A DNA stretch of 64,000 nt from Alsobacter sp045348435 (GCF_045348435.1 NZ_CP157484.1:2294001-2358000), one strand, 5' to 3'; shown: positions 52,411 through 61,832, counted from the first letter of the stretch. Made by a program: numbers and translations. Notes: generated from the letters alone by a model not told the origin.

Positions 52411-54489
52411 TTACTCGGCCGCGACGGCTACGCCGCCCTGCGCCAGCGCCGAGCATTCGGCCATGACCGCCGAAGCGCGGGCGATCGGGTTGGTGAGGTA
52501 GAGGTCCGTGACCGCGCGGCGGAACGGCGCCTTGTCGGGCGAACCCGTCACGCCGCCCAGCGCCGAGAGCCCCGCCGGGTCGGCCGCAGTCACGGTCTCG
52601 ATCCGGGCCATGTGGGGCACGTCGGCGTAGAGCTTCGCCCGAAGCTGCGGCAGCGAGTCGAAGGGCAGCCGATGGCCGAGCACGTCCGACAGGGCGCGCA
52701 GGATGGCCCAGTCCTCCTTGGCGTCGCCGAGCGGGAAGCCGGCGCGGGCGCCGAGCTGCACCCGGCCCTCGGTGTTGACATAGGTGCCGTTCTTCTCGGT
52801 GTAGGCCGCGCCCGGCAGGATCACGTCGGCGCGGTGCGCGCCGCGGTCGCCATGCGTGCCGACATAGACCACGAAGGCGCCGGGCGCGACGTCGATCTCG
52901 TCGGCGCCGAGCAGGAAGGCCACGTCGAGCGCGCCCGAGGCGGCCATGCCGGCGGCGTCGAGGCCGCCCTCGCCCGGCACGAGGCCGAGATCGAGCGCGC
53001 CGACGCGCGAGGCCGCCGTGTGCAGCACGCTGAAGCCGTTCCAGCCGTCGGCGACCGCGCCGACGGACTGCGCCACCCTGGCGGCCAGCGCCAGCACAGC
53101 TTCGCCGTCCGGCCGGGCCAGGGCGCCCTGCCCCACGATCACCAGCGGCCGCTTGGCGTTCTTCAGCGTCTCCGCGAAGCCGACCGTGCCATCGGCGACG
53201 CCGGCCAGCGTCTCCGGACCGGCGCCCAGGACCTCCACGTCATAGGTGAGGTCCACCGGCTCGCCGATCAGGCCGACCGGCAGCGCGCCCATGCGCCAGC
53301 GCTTGCGGATGCGGGCGTTCAGCACCGGCGCCTCGCGCCTCGGGTCCGTGCCGACCAGCAGGATCGCGTCCGCCTCCTCGATGCCCATGACGGTGCTGTT
53401 GAAGAGGTAGGAGGCGCGGCCGAATTTCGGGTGCAGCTTCGTCCCGTCCTGGCGACCGTCGACATTCGCCGTGCCGAGCGACTGGGCCAGCAGCTTCAGC
53501 GCGTACATCTCCTCCACCGAGGCGAGGTCGCCCGCGATGAAGCCAATGCGGTTTGGCTGCGCGGCCTTCACCTTCGCGGCGATGGCCGAAAAGGCCTCCG
53601 CCCAGGAGGCCGGGCGCAGCGCGCCGCCGACCCGCACATAGGGCTTGTCCAGCCGCTGCGTCTTCAGCCCGTCCCAGATGAAGCGGGTCTTGTCGGAGAT
53701 CCACTCCTCGTTCACGGCCTCGTTGAGCCGCGGCAGGATGCGCATGACCTCGCGGCCGCGCGCATCGACGCGGATCGCCGATCCGAGGGCGTCCATGACG
53801 TCGACGGACTCCGTCTTGGACAGCTCCCAGGGCCGCGCCCGGAAGGCGTAGGGCTTGGAGGTGAGCGCGCCCACGGGGCACAGGTCGATGACGTTGCCCT
53901 GCAGCTCCGACCGCATGGCGCTTTCGAGATAGGAGGTGATCTCCATGTCCTCGCCGCGCCCGATGGCGCCCAGGTCCGGCACGCCGGCCACCTCGGTCGA
54001 GAAGCGGACGCAGCGCGTGCACTGGATGCAGCGGTTCATCTGCGTCTTCACGAGCGGGCCGATATACTTGTCCTCGACGGCGCGCTTGTTCTCCGCGAAG
54101 CGGGACGAGTCGACGCCGTAGGCCATCGCCTGGTCCTGCAGGTCGCACTCGCCGCCCTGGTCGCAGATCGGGCAGTCCAGCGGATGGTTGATGAGGAGGA
54201 ACTCCATCACCCCCTCGCGCGCCTTGCGCACCATCGGCGACTTGGTGGAGATCACCGGCGGCTCGCCGTTGGGGCCGGGACGGCAGTCGCGCACGGCCCA
54301 GGCGCAGGACGCGACCGGCTTGGGCCCGCCCTTCACCTCGACGAGGCACATGCGGCAATTGCCGGCGATCGAGAGCCGCTCATGGAAGCAGAAGCGCGGG
54401 ATCTCGGCGCCGGCTTCCTCGCACGCCTGCAACAGCGTGTACTCAGCCGGAACGTCGAGCTCGATGCCGTCGACGATGATCTTGGTCAT
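52411..54489 (-). CDS. nuoG: NADH-quinone oxidoreductase subunit G
   Basis: A 692-residue iron-sulfur subunit. The N-terminal 2Fe-2S domain has CFHERLSIAGNCRMC. CPICDQGGECDLQDQ and CIQCTRCVRF follow near 100-150, for the 4Fe-4S clusters, and a molybdopterin-oxidoreductase-like domain without cofactor function completes the protein. It passes electrons within the peripheral arm. The length is typical of the alphaproteobacterial/mitochondrial form, shorter than E. coli NuoG. Confidence 0.97.
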   Translation of the reverse strand: MTKIIVDGIELDVPAEYTLLQACEEAGAEIPRFCFHERLSIAGNCRMCLVEVKGGPKPVASCAWAVRDCRPGPNGEPPVISTKSPMVRKAREGVMEFLLINHPLDCPICDQGGECDLQDQAMAYGVDSSRFAENKRAVEDKYIGPLVKTQMNRCIQCTRCVRFSTEVAGVPDLGAIGRGEDMEITSYLESAMRSELQGNVIDLCPVGALTSKPYAFRARPWELSKTESVDVMDALGSAIRVDARGREVMRILPRLNEAVNEEWISDKTRFIWDGLKTQRLDKPYVRVGGALRPASWAEAFSAIAAKVKAAQPNRIGFIAGDLASVEEMYALKLLAQSLGTANVDGRQDGTKLHPKFGRASYLFNSTVMGIEEADAILLVGTDPRREAPVLNARIRKRWRMGALPVGLIGEPVDLTYDVEVLGAGPETLAGVADGTVGFAETLKNAKRPLVIVGQGALARPDGEAVLALAARVAQSVGAVADGWNGFSVLHTAASRVGALDLGLVPGEGGLDAAGMAASGALDVAFLLGADEIDVAPGAFVVYVGTHGDRGAHRADVILPGAAYTEKNGTYVNTEGRVQLGARAGFPLGDAKEDWAILRALSDVLGHRLPFDSLPQLRAKLYADVPHMARIETVTAADPAGLSALGGVTGSPDKAPFRRAVTDLYLTNPIARASAVMAECSALAQGGVAVAAE

Positions 54490-54503
54490 CGATGCACTCT
54501 TCC

Positions 54504-55814
<1,311 letters not shown>

Positions 55815-55820
55815 GTCCGC

Positions 55821-56816
55821 TCACCCCTTCGCCGTGTCGTCGGCGGGCTTCTTCGCTTCGCCCTGGTTCGGGTTGGCCGCATAGGACGAGGCCTTGTCGA
55901 GGGTCGGCGCCTTCGGGCGCTTCGAGGACGGCTCGTCGGAGGACGACTTCGTGGCGTCTCCGGCCTTGGCGCGGTCGGCGGCCGACACCGCCTCCTTGCC
56001 GGCGGCCACCCGGTGCGCGGGCGTGTCCGTCGCTTTCGTGCCGGCCGTCATGTCGCTGGGCTTGCCGGGCTTCGGGTTGGCGGCCGCCTCGGCGGCGATC
56101 GCCTTGTCGTCCGCGGCCTTCTTCTCGGTCGCGCCTGCTTCGGAGGCGGCGGCCTTGGCCTTGGCCTCCTCTTCCTGGAAGCGCTTGCGCCAGGCGCCCA
56201 CGGCGGAACCGTCATAGAGCGCCGGATCCGTCAGCGTCGTGACGCCGCCTTCGGGCTCGGACGCGTGACGGGCGTTCTGCGGACCCTTCTTGACCGGTCG
56301 GCCTGCGGCGAGGTCGTCGAGGAGCCTGTTGAAGTTCTCCGTCGTCAGGTCCTCGTAATAGTCGTTGTTGATCTGCACCATCGGCGCGTTGCAGCACGCG
56401 CCCAGGCACTCGACCTCCAGCCACGAGAACAGCCCGTCCGGCGTGACATGGTGCTGGCCGCCGATGCGGTCCTGGCAGACTTTGATGATGTCCTCGGCGC
56501 CGCGCAGCCGGCACGGCGTGGTGCCGCACAGCTGGATGAAATACTTCCCCACCGGCTCCAGATTGAACATCGTGTAGAAGGTCGCGACCTCCAGCACGCG
56601 GATATAGGGCATGTCCAGCATGCGCCCGACATACTCGATGGCCGGCTTGGGCAGCCAGTAGTCGTTCTGCTCCTGGGCGCGCCACAGCAGCGGGATCACC
56701 GCGGAGGCCTGTCGGCCTTCCGGGTATTTCGCGATGACGCCCTGCGCCCAGGCCAGGTTGTCCGGCGTGAAGGCGAAGCTGGCGGGCTGCTCGGCTGCTA
56801 GTCTTCTGACTGACAT
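55821..56816 (-). CDS. nuoE: NADH-quinone oxidoreductase subunit E with long charged C-terminal extension
   Basis: A 331-residue protein. The first 200 residues are standard NuoE, with the four 2Fe-2S cysteines in QLCGTTPC (near 97-102) and ECLGACCNAP (near 137-142). The last 130 residues are low-complexity, rich in Lys/Ala/Glu/Asp/Pro (EEEAKAKAAASEAGATEKK). Shorter extensions of this kind occur in other alphaproteobacterial NuoE proteins; this one is probably disordered. It transfers electrons beside NuoF. No frameshift is evident. Confidence 0.95.
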   Translation of the reverse strand: MSVRRLAAEQPASFAFTPDNLAWAQGVIAKYPEGRQASAVIPLLWRAQEQNDYWLPKPAIEYVGRMLDMPYIRVLEVATFYTMFNLEPVGKYFIQLCGTTPCRLRGAEDIIKVCQDRIGGQHHVTPDGLFSWLEVECLGACCNAPMVQINNDYYEDLTTENFNRLLDDLAAGRPVKKGPQNARHASEPEGGVTTLTDPALYDGSAVGAWRKRFQEEEAKAKAAASEAGATEKKAADDKAIAAEAAANPKPGKPSDMTAGTKATDTPAHRVAAGKEAVSAADRAKAGDATKSSSDEPSSKRPKAPTLDKASSYAANPNQGEAKKPADDTAKG

Positions 56817-56865
56817 GACGTCCTCATATCCACACGAACCGCCGGGCGGCGCGTGCGCAACTTCT

Positions 56866-58056
56866 TCACCGATCGACCTCGCCGAACACGATGTCCAGCG
56901 ATCCGAGGATCGCCGAGACGTCGGCCAGCATGTGGCCGCGGTTCATGTGGTCCATGGCCTGCAGGTGGGCGAAGCCCGGAGCGCGGATCTTGCACCGATA
57001 CGGCTTGTTGGTGCCGTCCGACACGAGATACACGCCGAACTCGCCCTTGGGCGCCTCGACGGCCGCGTAGATTTCGCCTTCCGGCACCCGGAAGCCTTCC
57101 GTGTAGAGCTTGAAGTGGTGGATGAGCGCCTCCATCGAGCGCTTCATCTCGGCCCGCTTGGGCGGCGCCACCTTGCCGTCGAGGGTGGTCACGGGCCCCT
57201 GCCCGGCCGGCTCGCGCAGCTTGGCGATGCACTGGCGCATGATGCGCACCGACTGGCGCATCTCCTCCATGCGGATCACCTGGCGGTCGTAATTGTCGCC
57301 GTTGCGCCCGACCGGGATGTCGAACTCCATCTCCTCGTAGCACTCGTAGGGCTGCGCCTTGCGCAGGTCCCAGGCGGCGCCCGAGCCGCGCACCATCACG
57401 CCCGAAAAGCCCCAGGCCCAGCACTCGTCCAGCGACACGACGCCGATGTCGACATTGCGCTGCTTGAAGATGCGGTTGCCGATGAACAGCGCGTCGAGAT
57501 CCTGCAGCACCTGCAGGAACGGGTCGCAGAAGGCCTCGATGTCGTCGATCAGGTCCGGCGGCAGGTCCGCATGGACGCCGCCCGGCCGGAAATAGGCCGC
57601 ATGCATCCGCGAGCCGGAGGCGCGCTCATAAAACAGCATGAGCTTCTCGCGCTCCTCGAAGCCCCACAGCGGCGGGGTGAGCGCGCCCACGTCCATGGCC
57701 TGCGTGGTGACGTTGAGCAGATGCGACAGCAGCCGGCCGATCTCCGAATAGAGCACCCGGATCAGCTGCGCCCGACGCGGCACCGCGATCCCGAGCAGCT
57801 TCTCCACCGCCAGGCAGAAGGCGTGCTCCTGGTTCATCGGCGCGACATAATCGAGCCGGTCGAAATACGGGATCGACTGCAGATAGGTCTTGGACTCGAT
57901 CAGCTTCTCGGTGCCGCGATGCAGCAGCCCGATATGCGGATCGACGCGCTCCACCACCTCGCCGTCGAGCTCCAGCACAAGGCGCAACACGCCATGCGCC
58001 GCCGGATGCTGCGGCCCGAAATTGATGGAGAAGTTGCGGATGGCGGTTTCAGTCAT
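56866..58056 (-). CDS. nuoD: NADH-quinone oxidoreductase subunit D
   Basis: A 396-residue 49-kDa-type subunit: NFGPQHPAAHGVLRLVLELD near the N-terminus, HIGLLHRGTEKLIE near 42, and QPYECYEEMEFDIPVGRNGD near 260. The C-terminus DIVFGEVDR carries the conserved Arg. It forms the quinone-binding pocket with NuoB. The ATG lies 12 bp downstream of an octamer array belonging to the inserted cassette, with GATCGGCCCCC in between, so its ribosome binding site may be affected by that insertion. Confidence 0.97.
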   Translation of the reverse strand: MTETAIRNFSINFGPQHPAAHGVLRLVLELDGEVVERVDPHIGLLHRGTEKLIESKTYLQSIPYFDRLDYVAPMNQEHAFCLAVEKLLGIAVPRRAQLIRVLYSEIGRLLSHLLNVTTQAMDVGALTPPLWGFEEREKLMLFYERASGSRMHAAYFRPGGVHADLPPDLIDDIEAFCDPFLQVLQDLDALFIGNRIFKQRNVDIGVVSLDECWAWGFSGVMVRGSGAAWDLRKAQPYECYEEMEFDIPVGRNGDNYDRQVIRMEEMRQSVRIMRQCIAKLREPAGQGPVTTLDGKVAPPKRAEMKRSMEALIHHFKLYTEGFRVPEGEIYAAVEAPKGEFGVYLVSDGTNKPYRCKIRAPGFAHLQAMDHMNRGHMLADVSAILGSLDIVFGEVDR

Positions 58057-58068
58057 GGGGGCCGATCC

Positions 58069-58100
58069 GTGAGGTCGTGAGGTCGTGAGATCGTGAGATC
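58069..58100 (-). repeat. Octamer array, nuoD side (four tandem GTGAGRTC units)
   Basis: On the plus strand: GTGAGGTC, GTGAGGTC, GTGAGATC, GTGAGATC at 58069, 58077, 58085 and 58093, with no spacers. A matching array in the opposite orientation lies at 58544-58575. The two enclose the four-helix-bundle gene. Confidence 0.9.
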
Positions 58101-58122
58101 GTATGGGGTGCGGCGTGCGCCT

Positions 58123-58512
58123 TCATGGCGCCTCGCCGGGGTCGTTCAACGAGCCGATCAGGTTGCGCAACATGCGCCCGATCCGGTCGCATTCCCGCTC
58201 GACATGCAGCGCGTCGTCCATGGGCAGCAGCCCGACCCGGGACGCCAGGATGGCGTGCGTCTCCAGTTCCTTGGTCGAGCCCTGCGCGATCCGGAGAAAC
58301 TGCGCGAAGGAGCGCCGCTGCGCCCGGCCATACCCTTCCGCGATATTGGCCGGGATCGAGGCGGAAGCCCGCCGCATCTGGGAGGTCAGGCCGAACAGCT
58401 CGTCCCTCGGGAAGGCGCCCGTGAACCGATACACGGACACCGCCAAGCTCATGGACGCCTGCCAGACGTCCAGATCCTTGTAGGACCTCGAACCCCTGCC
58501 GCCGCCGCCCAT
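58123..58512 (-). CDS. Four-helix-bundle protein, 23S rRNA intervening-sequence (IVP/S23) family
   Basis: A 129-residue protein with the family pattern: YKDLDVWQASMSLAVSVYRF near the start, then FPRDELFGLTSQMRRASASI, PANIAEGYGRAQRRSFAQFL, the IAQGSTKELETHAILASRVG block and a final helix. Members of PF05635 were first found as proteins encoded by intervening sequences within 23S rRNA genes; they form pentameric four-helix bundles of unknown function, and most copies now lie outside rRNA. Here it lies inside the nuo operon in the same orientation, bounded by inverted octamer arrays. No good ribosome binding site is seen. Confidence 0.9.
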   Translation of the reverse strand: MGGGGRGSRSYKDLDVWQASMSLAVSVYRFTGAFPRDELFGLTSQMRRASASIPANIAEGYGRAQRRSFAQFLRIAQGSTKELETHAILASRVGLLPMDDALHVERECDRIGRMLRNLIGSLNDPGEAP

Positions 58513-58543
58513 GCGTGACCATCCGTTTCATCGAAGCCCACAC

Positions 58544-58575
58544 GATCTCACGACCTAACGACCTCACGATCTCAC
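58544..58575 (-). repeat. Octamer array, nuoC side (four tandem units, inverted)
   Basis: On the plus strand: GATCTCAC, GACCTAAC, GACCTCAC, GATCTCAC at 58544, 58552, 58560 and 58568, i.e. GTGAGATC, GTGAGGTC, GTTAGGTC, GTGAGATC on the coding strand. The first coding-strand unit supplies the nuoC stop codon (TGA at 58572-58574), so the array begins inside the nuoC reading frame. Confidence 0.9.
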
Positions 58576-59174
58576 GCCTTCGCCTTCTCATCCCCCGGCA
58601 GCACATAGTCCGTGCCTTCCCAGGGAGAGAGGAAGTCGAAGCTGCGGAACTCCTGCTGCAGCTTGACGGGCTCGTAGACGACCCGCTTCTGCTCCTCGTC
58701 CCAGCGCACCTCGACGAAGCCGGTGGTCGGGAAGTCCTTGCGCAGCGGGTGTCCCTCGAAGCCGTAGTCGGTGAGGATGCGCCGCAGGTCCGGGTGGCCG
58801 GAGAACAGGATGCCGTAGAGGTCGTAGGCCTCGCGCTCGAACCAGTTGGCGGCCGGGAAGACGTCCACCGTCGAGGGCACCGGCGTGATCTCGTCCGTCC
58901 GCACCTTCACCCGGACGCGCCGGTTGTGCTTGGGCGACAGCAGGTGCCACACCACGTCGAAGCGCTTCTCGCGCGCCGGGTAGTCGACCCCGCAGATGTC
59001 GATGAAGCAGATGAAGCGGAACTGCGGGTCGTCGCGCAGCAGGCGCAGGACCTGCACGATCTGGCCCGCCTCGGCGTCGACCGAGAGATCGCCGAACGCG
59101 ACCGTGTAGCCGGTCACCGCTCCGGGAAGAGCGTTCTTGATGGCCTCGCCGAGCTCGTTCAGCGTCTCGTCCAT
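58572..59174 (-). CDS. nuoC: NADH-quinone oxidoreductase subunit C
   Basis: A 200-residue subunit: FRFICFIDICGVDYPAREKR near 52, FDVVWHLLSPKHNRRVRVKV near 70, FPAANWFEREAYDLYGILFS near 105 and DYGFEGHPLRKDFPTTGFVE near 135. It binds NuoD in the peripheral arm. Its stop lies within an octamer of the inserted cassette, so the last residue or two may differ from the ancestral protein. Confidence 0.96.
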   Translation of the reverse strand: MDETLNELGEAIKNALPGAVTGYTVAFGDLSVDAEAGQIVQVLRLLRDDPQFRFICFIDICGVDYPAREKRFDVVWHLLSPKHNRRVRVKVRTDEITPVPSTVDVFPAANWFEREAYDLYGILFSGHPDLRRILTDYGFEGHPLRKDFPTTGFVEVRWDEEQKRVVYEPVKLQQEFRSFDFLSPWEGTDYVLPGDEKAKA

Positions 59175-59209
59175 GGGACAGGCTTTCTTCCGGTCAGGAT
59201 GCGCGGGGG

Positions 59210-59276
59210 CCGCGCTCAGGCAAGAAGCGCGGAAGCCGCGCCGAAGGGATCTGGGCGGCAGCCGGGACCGGCTGCC
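59210..59276 (-). other. Stem-loops in nuoB-nuoC gap
   Basis: Two inverted repeats in a 123-bp gap within the operon: CCGCGCT-N9-AGCGCGG (59210-59232) and GGCAGCCGG-GA-CCGGCTGCC (59257-59276, perfect 9-bp arms). No T-run. Likely RNA-processing or stability elements; partial termination is also possible. Confidence 0.5.
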
Positions 59277-59297
59277 GGGAGCGGGCCGGAGCCCGGG

Positions 59298-59882
59298 TCA
59301 GCGCTCGATCGTGCCGGTCCGGCGGATCTTCTTCTGCAGGAGCAGGATGCCGTAGAGCAGCGCCTCCGCGGTCGGGGGGCACCCCGGCACGTAGACGTCG
59401 ATCGGCACGATGCGGTCGCAGCCGCGCACCACCGAATAAGAATAGTGGTAGTAGCCGCCGCCATTGGCGCAGCTGCCCATGGAGATGACGTAGCGCGGCT
59501 CGGGCATCTGGTCGTAGACCTTGCGCAACGCGGGAGCCATCTTGTTGGTCAGCGTTCCGGCCACGATCATCACGTCCGACTGGCGCGGCGAGGCGCGCGG
59601 CGCGAAGCCGAAGCGCTCCACGTCGTAGCGCGGCATGGAGAGCTGCATCATCTCCACCGCGCAGCACGCCAGGCCGAACGTCATCCACATCAGCGAACCC
59701 GTGCGGGCCCACTGGATGAGGTCGTCCGTGGCGGCGACGATGAAGCCCTTGTCGGCGAGCTCGGCGTTGACGTCGGAGAAGAACGGGTCGTTCGCCCCCA
59801 CGGGCAGGCCGGTGTTCGGATCGATGACGCCGCGCGGCGCGGGGGCGATGAGGGTTCCGGGGACGTTAGCGGTCAATCCCAT
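59298..59882 (-). CDS. nuoB: NADH-quinone oxidoreductase subunit B
   Basis: A 194-residue subunit holding cluster N2: FGLACCAVEMMQLSMPRYDV near residue 70 with the tandem Cys pair, SMGSCANGGGYYHYSYSVVR near 135 and DVYVPGCPPTAEALLYGIL near 165. The start was set at ATG 59882, which overlaps the end of nuoA by 10 bp; the frame is open upstream but only as a nuoA shadow. Confidence 0.97.
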   Translation of the reverse strand: MGLTANVPGTLIAPAPRGVIDPNTGLPVGANDPFFSDVNAELADKGFIVAATDDLIQWARTGSLMWMTFGLACCAVEMMQLSMPRYDVERFGFAPRASPRQSDVMIVAGTLTNKMAPALRKVYDQMPEPRYVISMGSCANGGGYYHYSYSVVRGCDRIVPIDVYVPGCPPTAEALLYGILLLQKKIRRTGTIER

Positions 59883-60238
59883 TCCAGGGCTCCCTTTCTC
59901 CACTCGTACACGAAGCCGATGGTCAGCACCGCCAGGAAGGTCATCATCGACCAGAAGCCGAACAGCCCCACCTCCTTGAACGCGACAGCCCACGGAAACA
60001 GGAACGCCACCTCCAGGTCGAAGATGATGAACAGGATCGAGACCAGGTAGAAGCGCACGTCGAACTTCATGCGGGCGTCGTCGAACGCGTTGAAGCCGCA
60101 CTCGTAGGCGGAGAGCTTCTCCGGATCCGGGTTCGAATAGGCGACGATGAAAGGCGCGACCAGCAGGGCGATCGAGATCACCAGCGACACGCCGATGAAC
60201 AGGACCAGCGGGAGATAGTCGACGAGAAGCTCAGGCAT
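59873..60238 (-). CDS. nuoA: NADH-quinone oxidoreductase subunit A
   Basis: A 121-residue protein with three membrane helices. YECGFNAFDDARMKFDVRFY near residue 46 is the conserved loop, and DLEVAFLFPWAVAF near 75 carries the membrane acidic residue. It is the first gene of the nuo operon. Confidence 0.96.
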   Translation of the reverse strand: MPELLVDYLPLVLFIGVSLVISIALLVAPFIVAYSNPDPEKLSAYECGFNAFDDARMKFDVRFYLVSILFIIFDLEVAFLFPWAVAFKEVGLFGFWSMMTFLAVLTIGFVYEWRKGALEWD

Positions 60239-60529
60239 GGCGTCTCCGCACTCGCGGCGAAACTCGTGGAATGGCGAAAAGCCGACCGGCCTTTCGGAAC
60301 CGACGCAACCGGGAGAGGCGGGCAGGTCGCAAAAACGCCGGAGTCATGCGCCTCGAGCCCCTTTTGGAGGGTCGCGGGAGGCTTATCGCAGCGCACAGCG
60401 AACCGCAAGACGGAAGGGAGTCGCAGAGGCGGCCCATTCAACCAAATGGGCGCTCATGCGCACGCAACCCTCGACCGGATCGTCCCGATCCGTATGATCG
60501 CCCCGGCAACCACCGGGAAAGCCTCAGTT
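60239..60529. other. Divergent promoter region (nuoA / SDR)
   Basis: A 291-bp non-coding gap between nuoA and the divergent dehydrogenase. It must carry the nuo promoter. A small plus-strand open frame (60237-60497) has no ribosome binding site or recognisable similarity. No firm promoter boxes were identified. Confidence 0.4.
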
Positions 60530-61294
60530 ATGACCAACAGGATCGATCTTCAAGGCCGTGCAGCCGCCGTGACCGGGGGCGCGCAGGGCATCGGCTATGC
60601 GGTCGCCGCCCGGCTCCTCGATTCGGGCGCCGCCGTCGCCTTGTGGGACCGCGACGAGACCCTGCTGGCGCAGGCCGCCGCCTCGCTCCAGGCCTCCGCG
60701 CCCGGCGCCCTGGTGCTGACGGTCGCCTATGAGCAGACCGATCCCGACTCGATCGCCCGCGCCGTGGCGCGGACCGAGGGCGAACTGGGCCGCATCGACA
60801 TCCTGGTCAACAACGCCGGCATCTCCGGCCCCACCATGCCGGTCGTCGACTACCCGCTCGACGAGTGGCGCCGCATCATCGACATCGACCTGAACGGCGT
60901 CTTCTACTGCTGCAAGGCGGTGACGCCCGGCATGATCGCGCGCGGCTACGGGCGGATCCTGAACGTCGCCTCGATCGCCGGCAAGGAGGGCAACCCCAAC
61001 GCCGCCGCCTATTCGGCCGCCAAGGCGGGCGTGATCGCGCTGACCAAGTCGCTGGGCAAGGAACTCGCGTCGCACGACATCGCGGTGAACTGCGTGACGC
61101 CGGCCGCCGCCAAGACCCGGATCTTCGACCAGATCAGCCAGCAGCATATTGACTACATGCTCTCGCGCATCCCGCGCGGGCGCTTCCTGCTGGTCGAGGA
61201 GGCCGCCGCCATGATCGCCTGGCTGGTTTCGGCGGACAATTCGTTCACGACCGGGGCGGTGTTCGATCTGTCCGGCGGCCGCGCGACCTATTGA
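60530..61294 (+). CDS. Short-chain dehydrogenase/reductase (SDR)
   Basis: A 254-residue classical SDR: cofactor motif AAVTGGAQGIGYAVAARL near residue 14, NNAGISGPT near 92, catalytic Ser in NVASIAGKEG near 144 and the Tyr-x-x-x-Lys in AAYSAAKAGVI near 158. The acidic residue in LWDRDETLL after beta-2 suggests NAD(H) preference. A C-terminal GAVFDLSGGRATY closes the fold. The chosen ATG follows a GGGAAAG-like site; an upstream frame extension into the nuoA leader has no homology. Substrate unknown. Confidence 0.9.
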   Translation: MTNRIDLQGRAAAVTGGAQGIGYAVAARLLDSGAAVALWDRDETLLAQAAASLQASAPGALVLTVAYEQTDPDSIARAVARTEGELGRIDILVNNAGISGPTMPVVDYPLDEWRRIIDIDLNGVFYCCKAVTPGMIARGYGRILNVASIAGKEGNPNAAAYSAAKAGVIALTKSLGKELASHDIAVNCVTPAAAKTRIFDQISQQHIDYMLSRIPRGRFLLVEEAAAMIAWLVSADNSFTTGAVFDLSGGRATY

Positions 61295-61331
61295 TCCGCG
61301 GCCTACGCGGCGAGGCCCCCGCCGCCGACGC

Positions 61332-61832
61332 TCAGCTGCTCCCCGCCGCCGTCTCCCGGGCGGCGGGGCCGTCCAGCAGCATGGACTCCTTGGGCTTCAG
61401 CTTGCCGTCGATCCGCGGATCCAGGTCGGCGACGTTCAGGTCGGGATAGAAATGGCCGATCCGCTCCCACATCATCTTGGGAGAGAAAGGCTTGCGAAGC
61501 ACGTGCTGCACGTCCCGTTCGGCGGCCTCGTCCAGCAGCCGGCGCGTCGGCCTCTGCGTCGTCACCACCACCGGGACGTTGATTTCACGGACGCGGCTCG
61601 GGTCCCGGATGATGTCGAGCACCTGCGCGGCGGAAAATTCCGGCGCTTCCCACTGCATGACGATCAGGGACGGCCTGAACTCGGCCAGACGCTCCAGCGC
61701 CTCATAGCCGGTCGCCGCATCGATGACGTCGCGGATCCCGACCTGCAGCAACATGCCCCGCACGAGGCGTCGCACGAACGGACTTTCCTCGACATGCAGA
61801 ATGCGAAGGTTCCCGAAGGAAGGTACGCTCAC
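61332..61832 (-). CDS. Single-domain response-regulator receiver lacking the phosphoacceptor Asp
   Basis: A 166-residue receiver: beta-1 RILHVEESPFVRRLVRGML with the acidic pair E15-E16, Thr in VVVTTQRP and the conserved Lys in VLRKPFSP near residue 113. At beta-3, the family pattern LIVMDWEMP reads LIVMQWEAP, so the phosphoacceptor is Gln60. A 40-residue tail follows the receiver. GTG 61832 is the only reasonable start. It probably works as a constitutive or phosphorylation-independent partner-binding protein. Confidence 0.82.
   Translation of the reverse strand: MSVPSFGNLRILHVEESPFVRRLVRGMLLQVGIRDVIDAATGYEALERLAEFRPSLIVMQWEAPEFSAAQVLDIIRDPSRVREINVPVVVTTQRPTRRLLDEAAERDVQHVLRKPFSPKMMWERIGHFYPDLNVADLDPRIDGKLKPKESMLLDGPAARETAAGSS

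Larger units (their letters stand above)
58069..58575 (-). mobile_element. Putative insertion cassette: IVP-like gene bounded by inverted octamer arrays
   Basis: A 507-bp unit sits between nuoC and nuoD, genes that are normally adjacent. Both ends carry four contiguous 8-bp repeats, in opposite orientation, giving terminal inverted arrays of 32 bp. The sole gene inside encodes a four-helix-bundle protein of the 23S rRNA intervening-sequence type. In RNA the two arrays could pair as a long stem of about 32 bp with a few mismatches. No transposase is encoded. Mobility is inferred from the position and symmetry only. Confidence 0.6.

Noticed and set aside
60237..60497. 86-codon plus-strand frame in the nuoA upstream region
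   Set aside because: Arg/Ser-rich translation, no ribosome binding site; it overlaps the expected nuo promoter.
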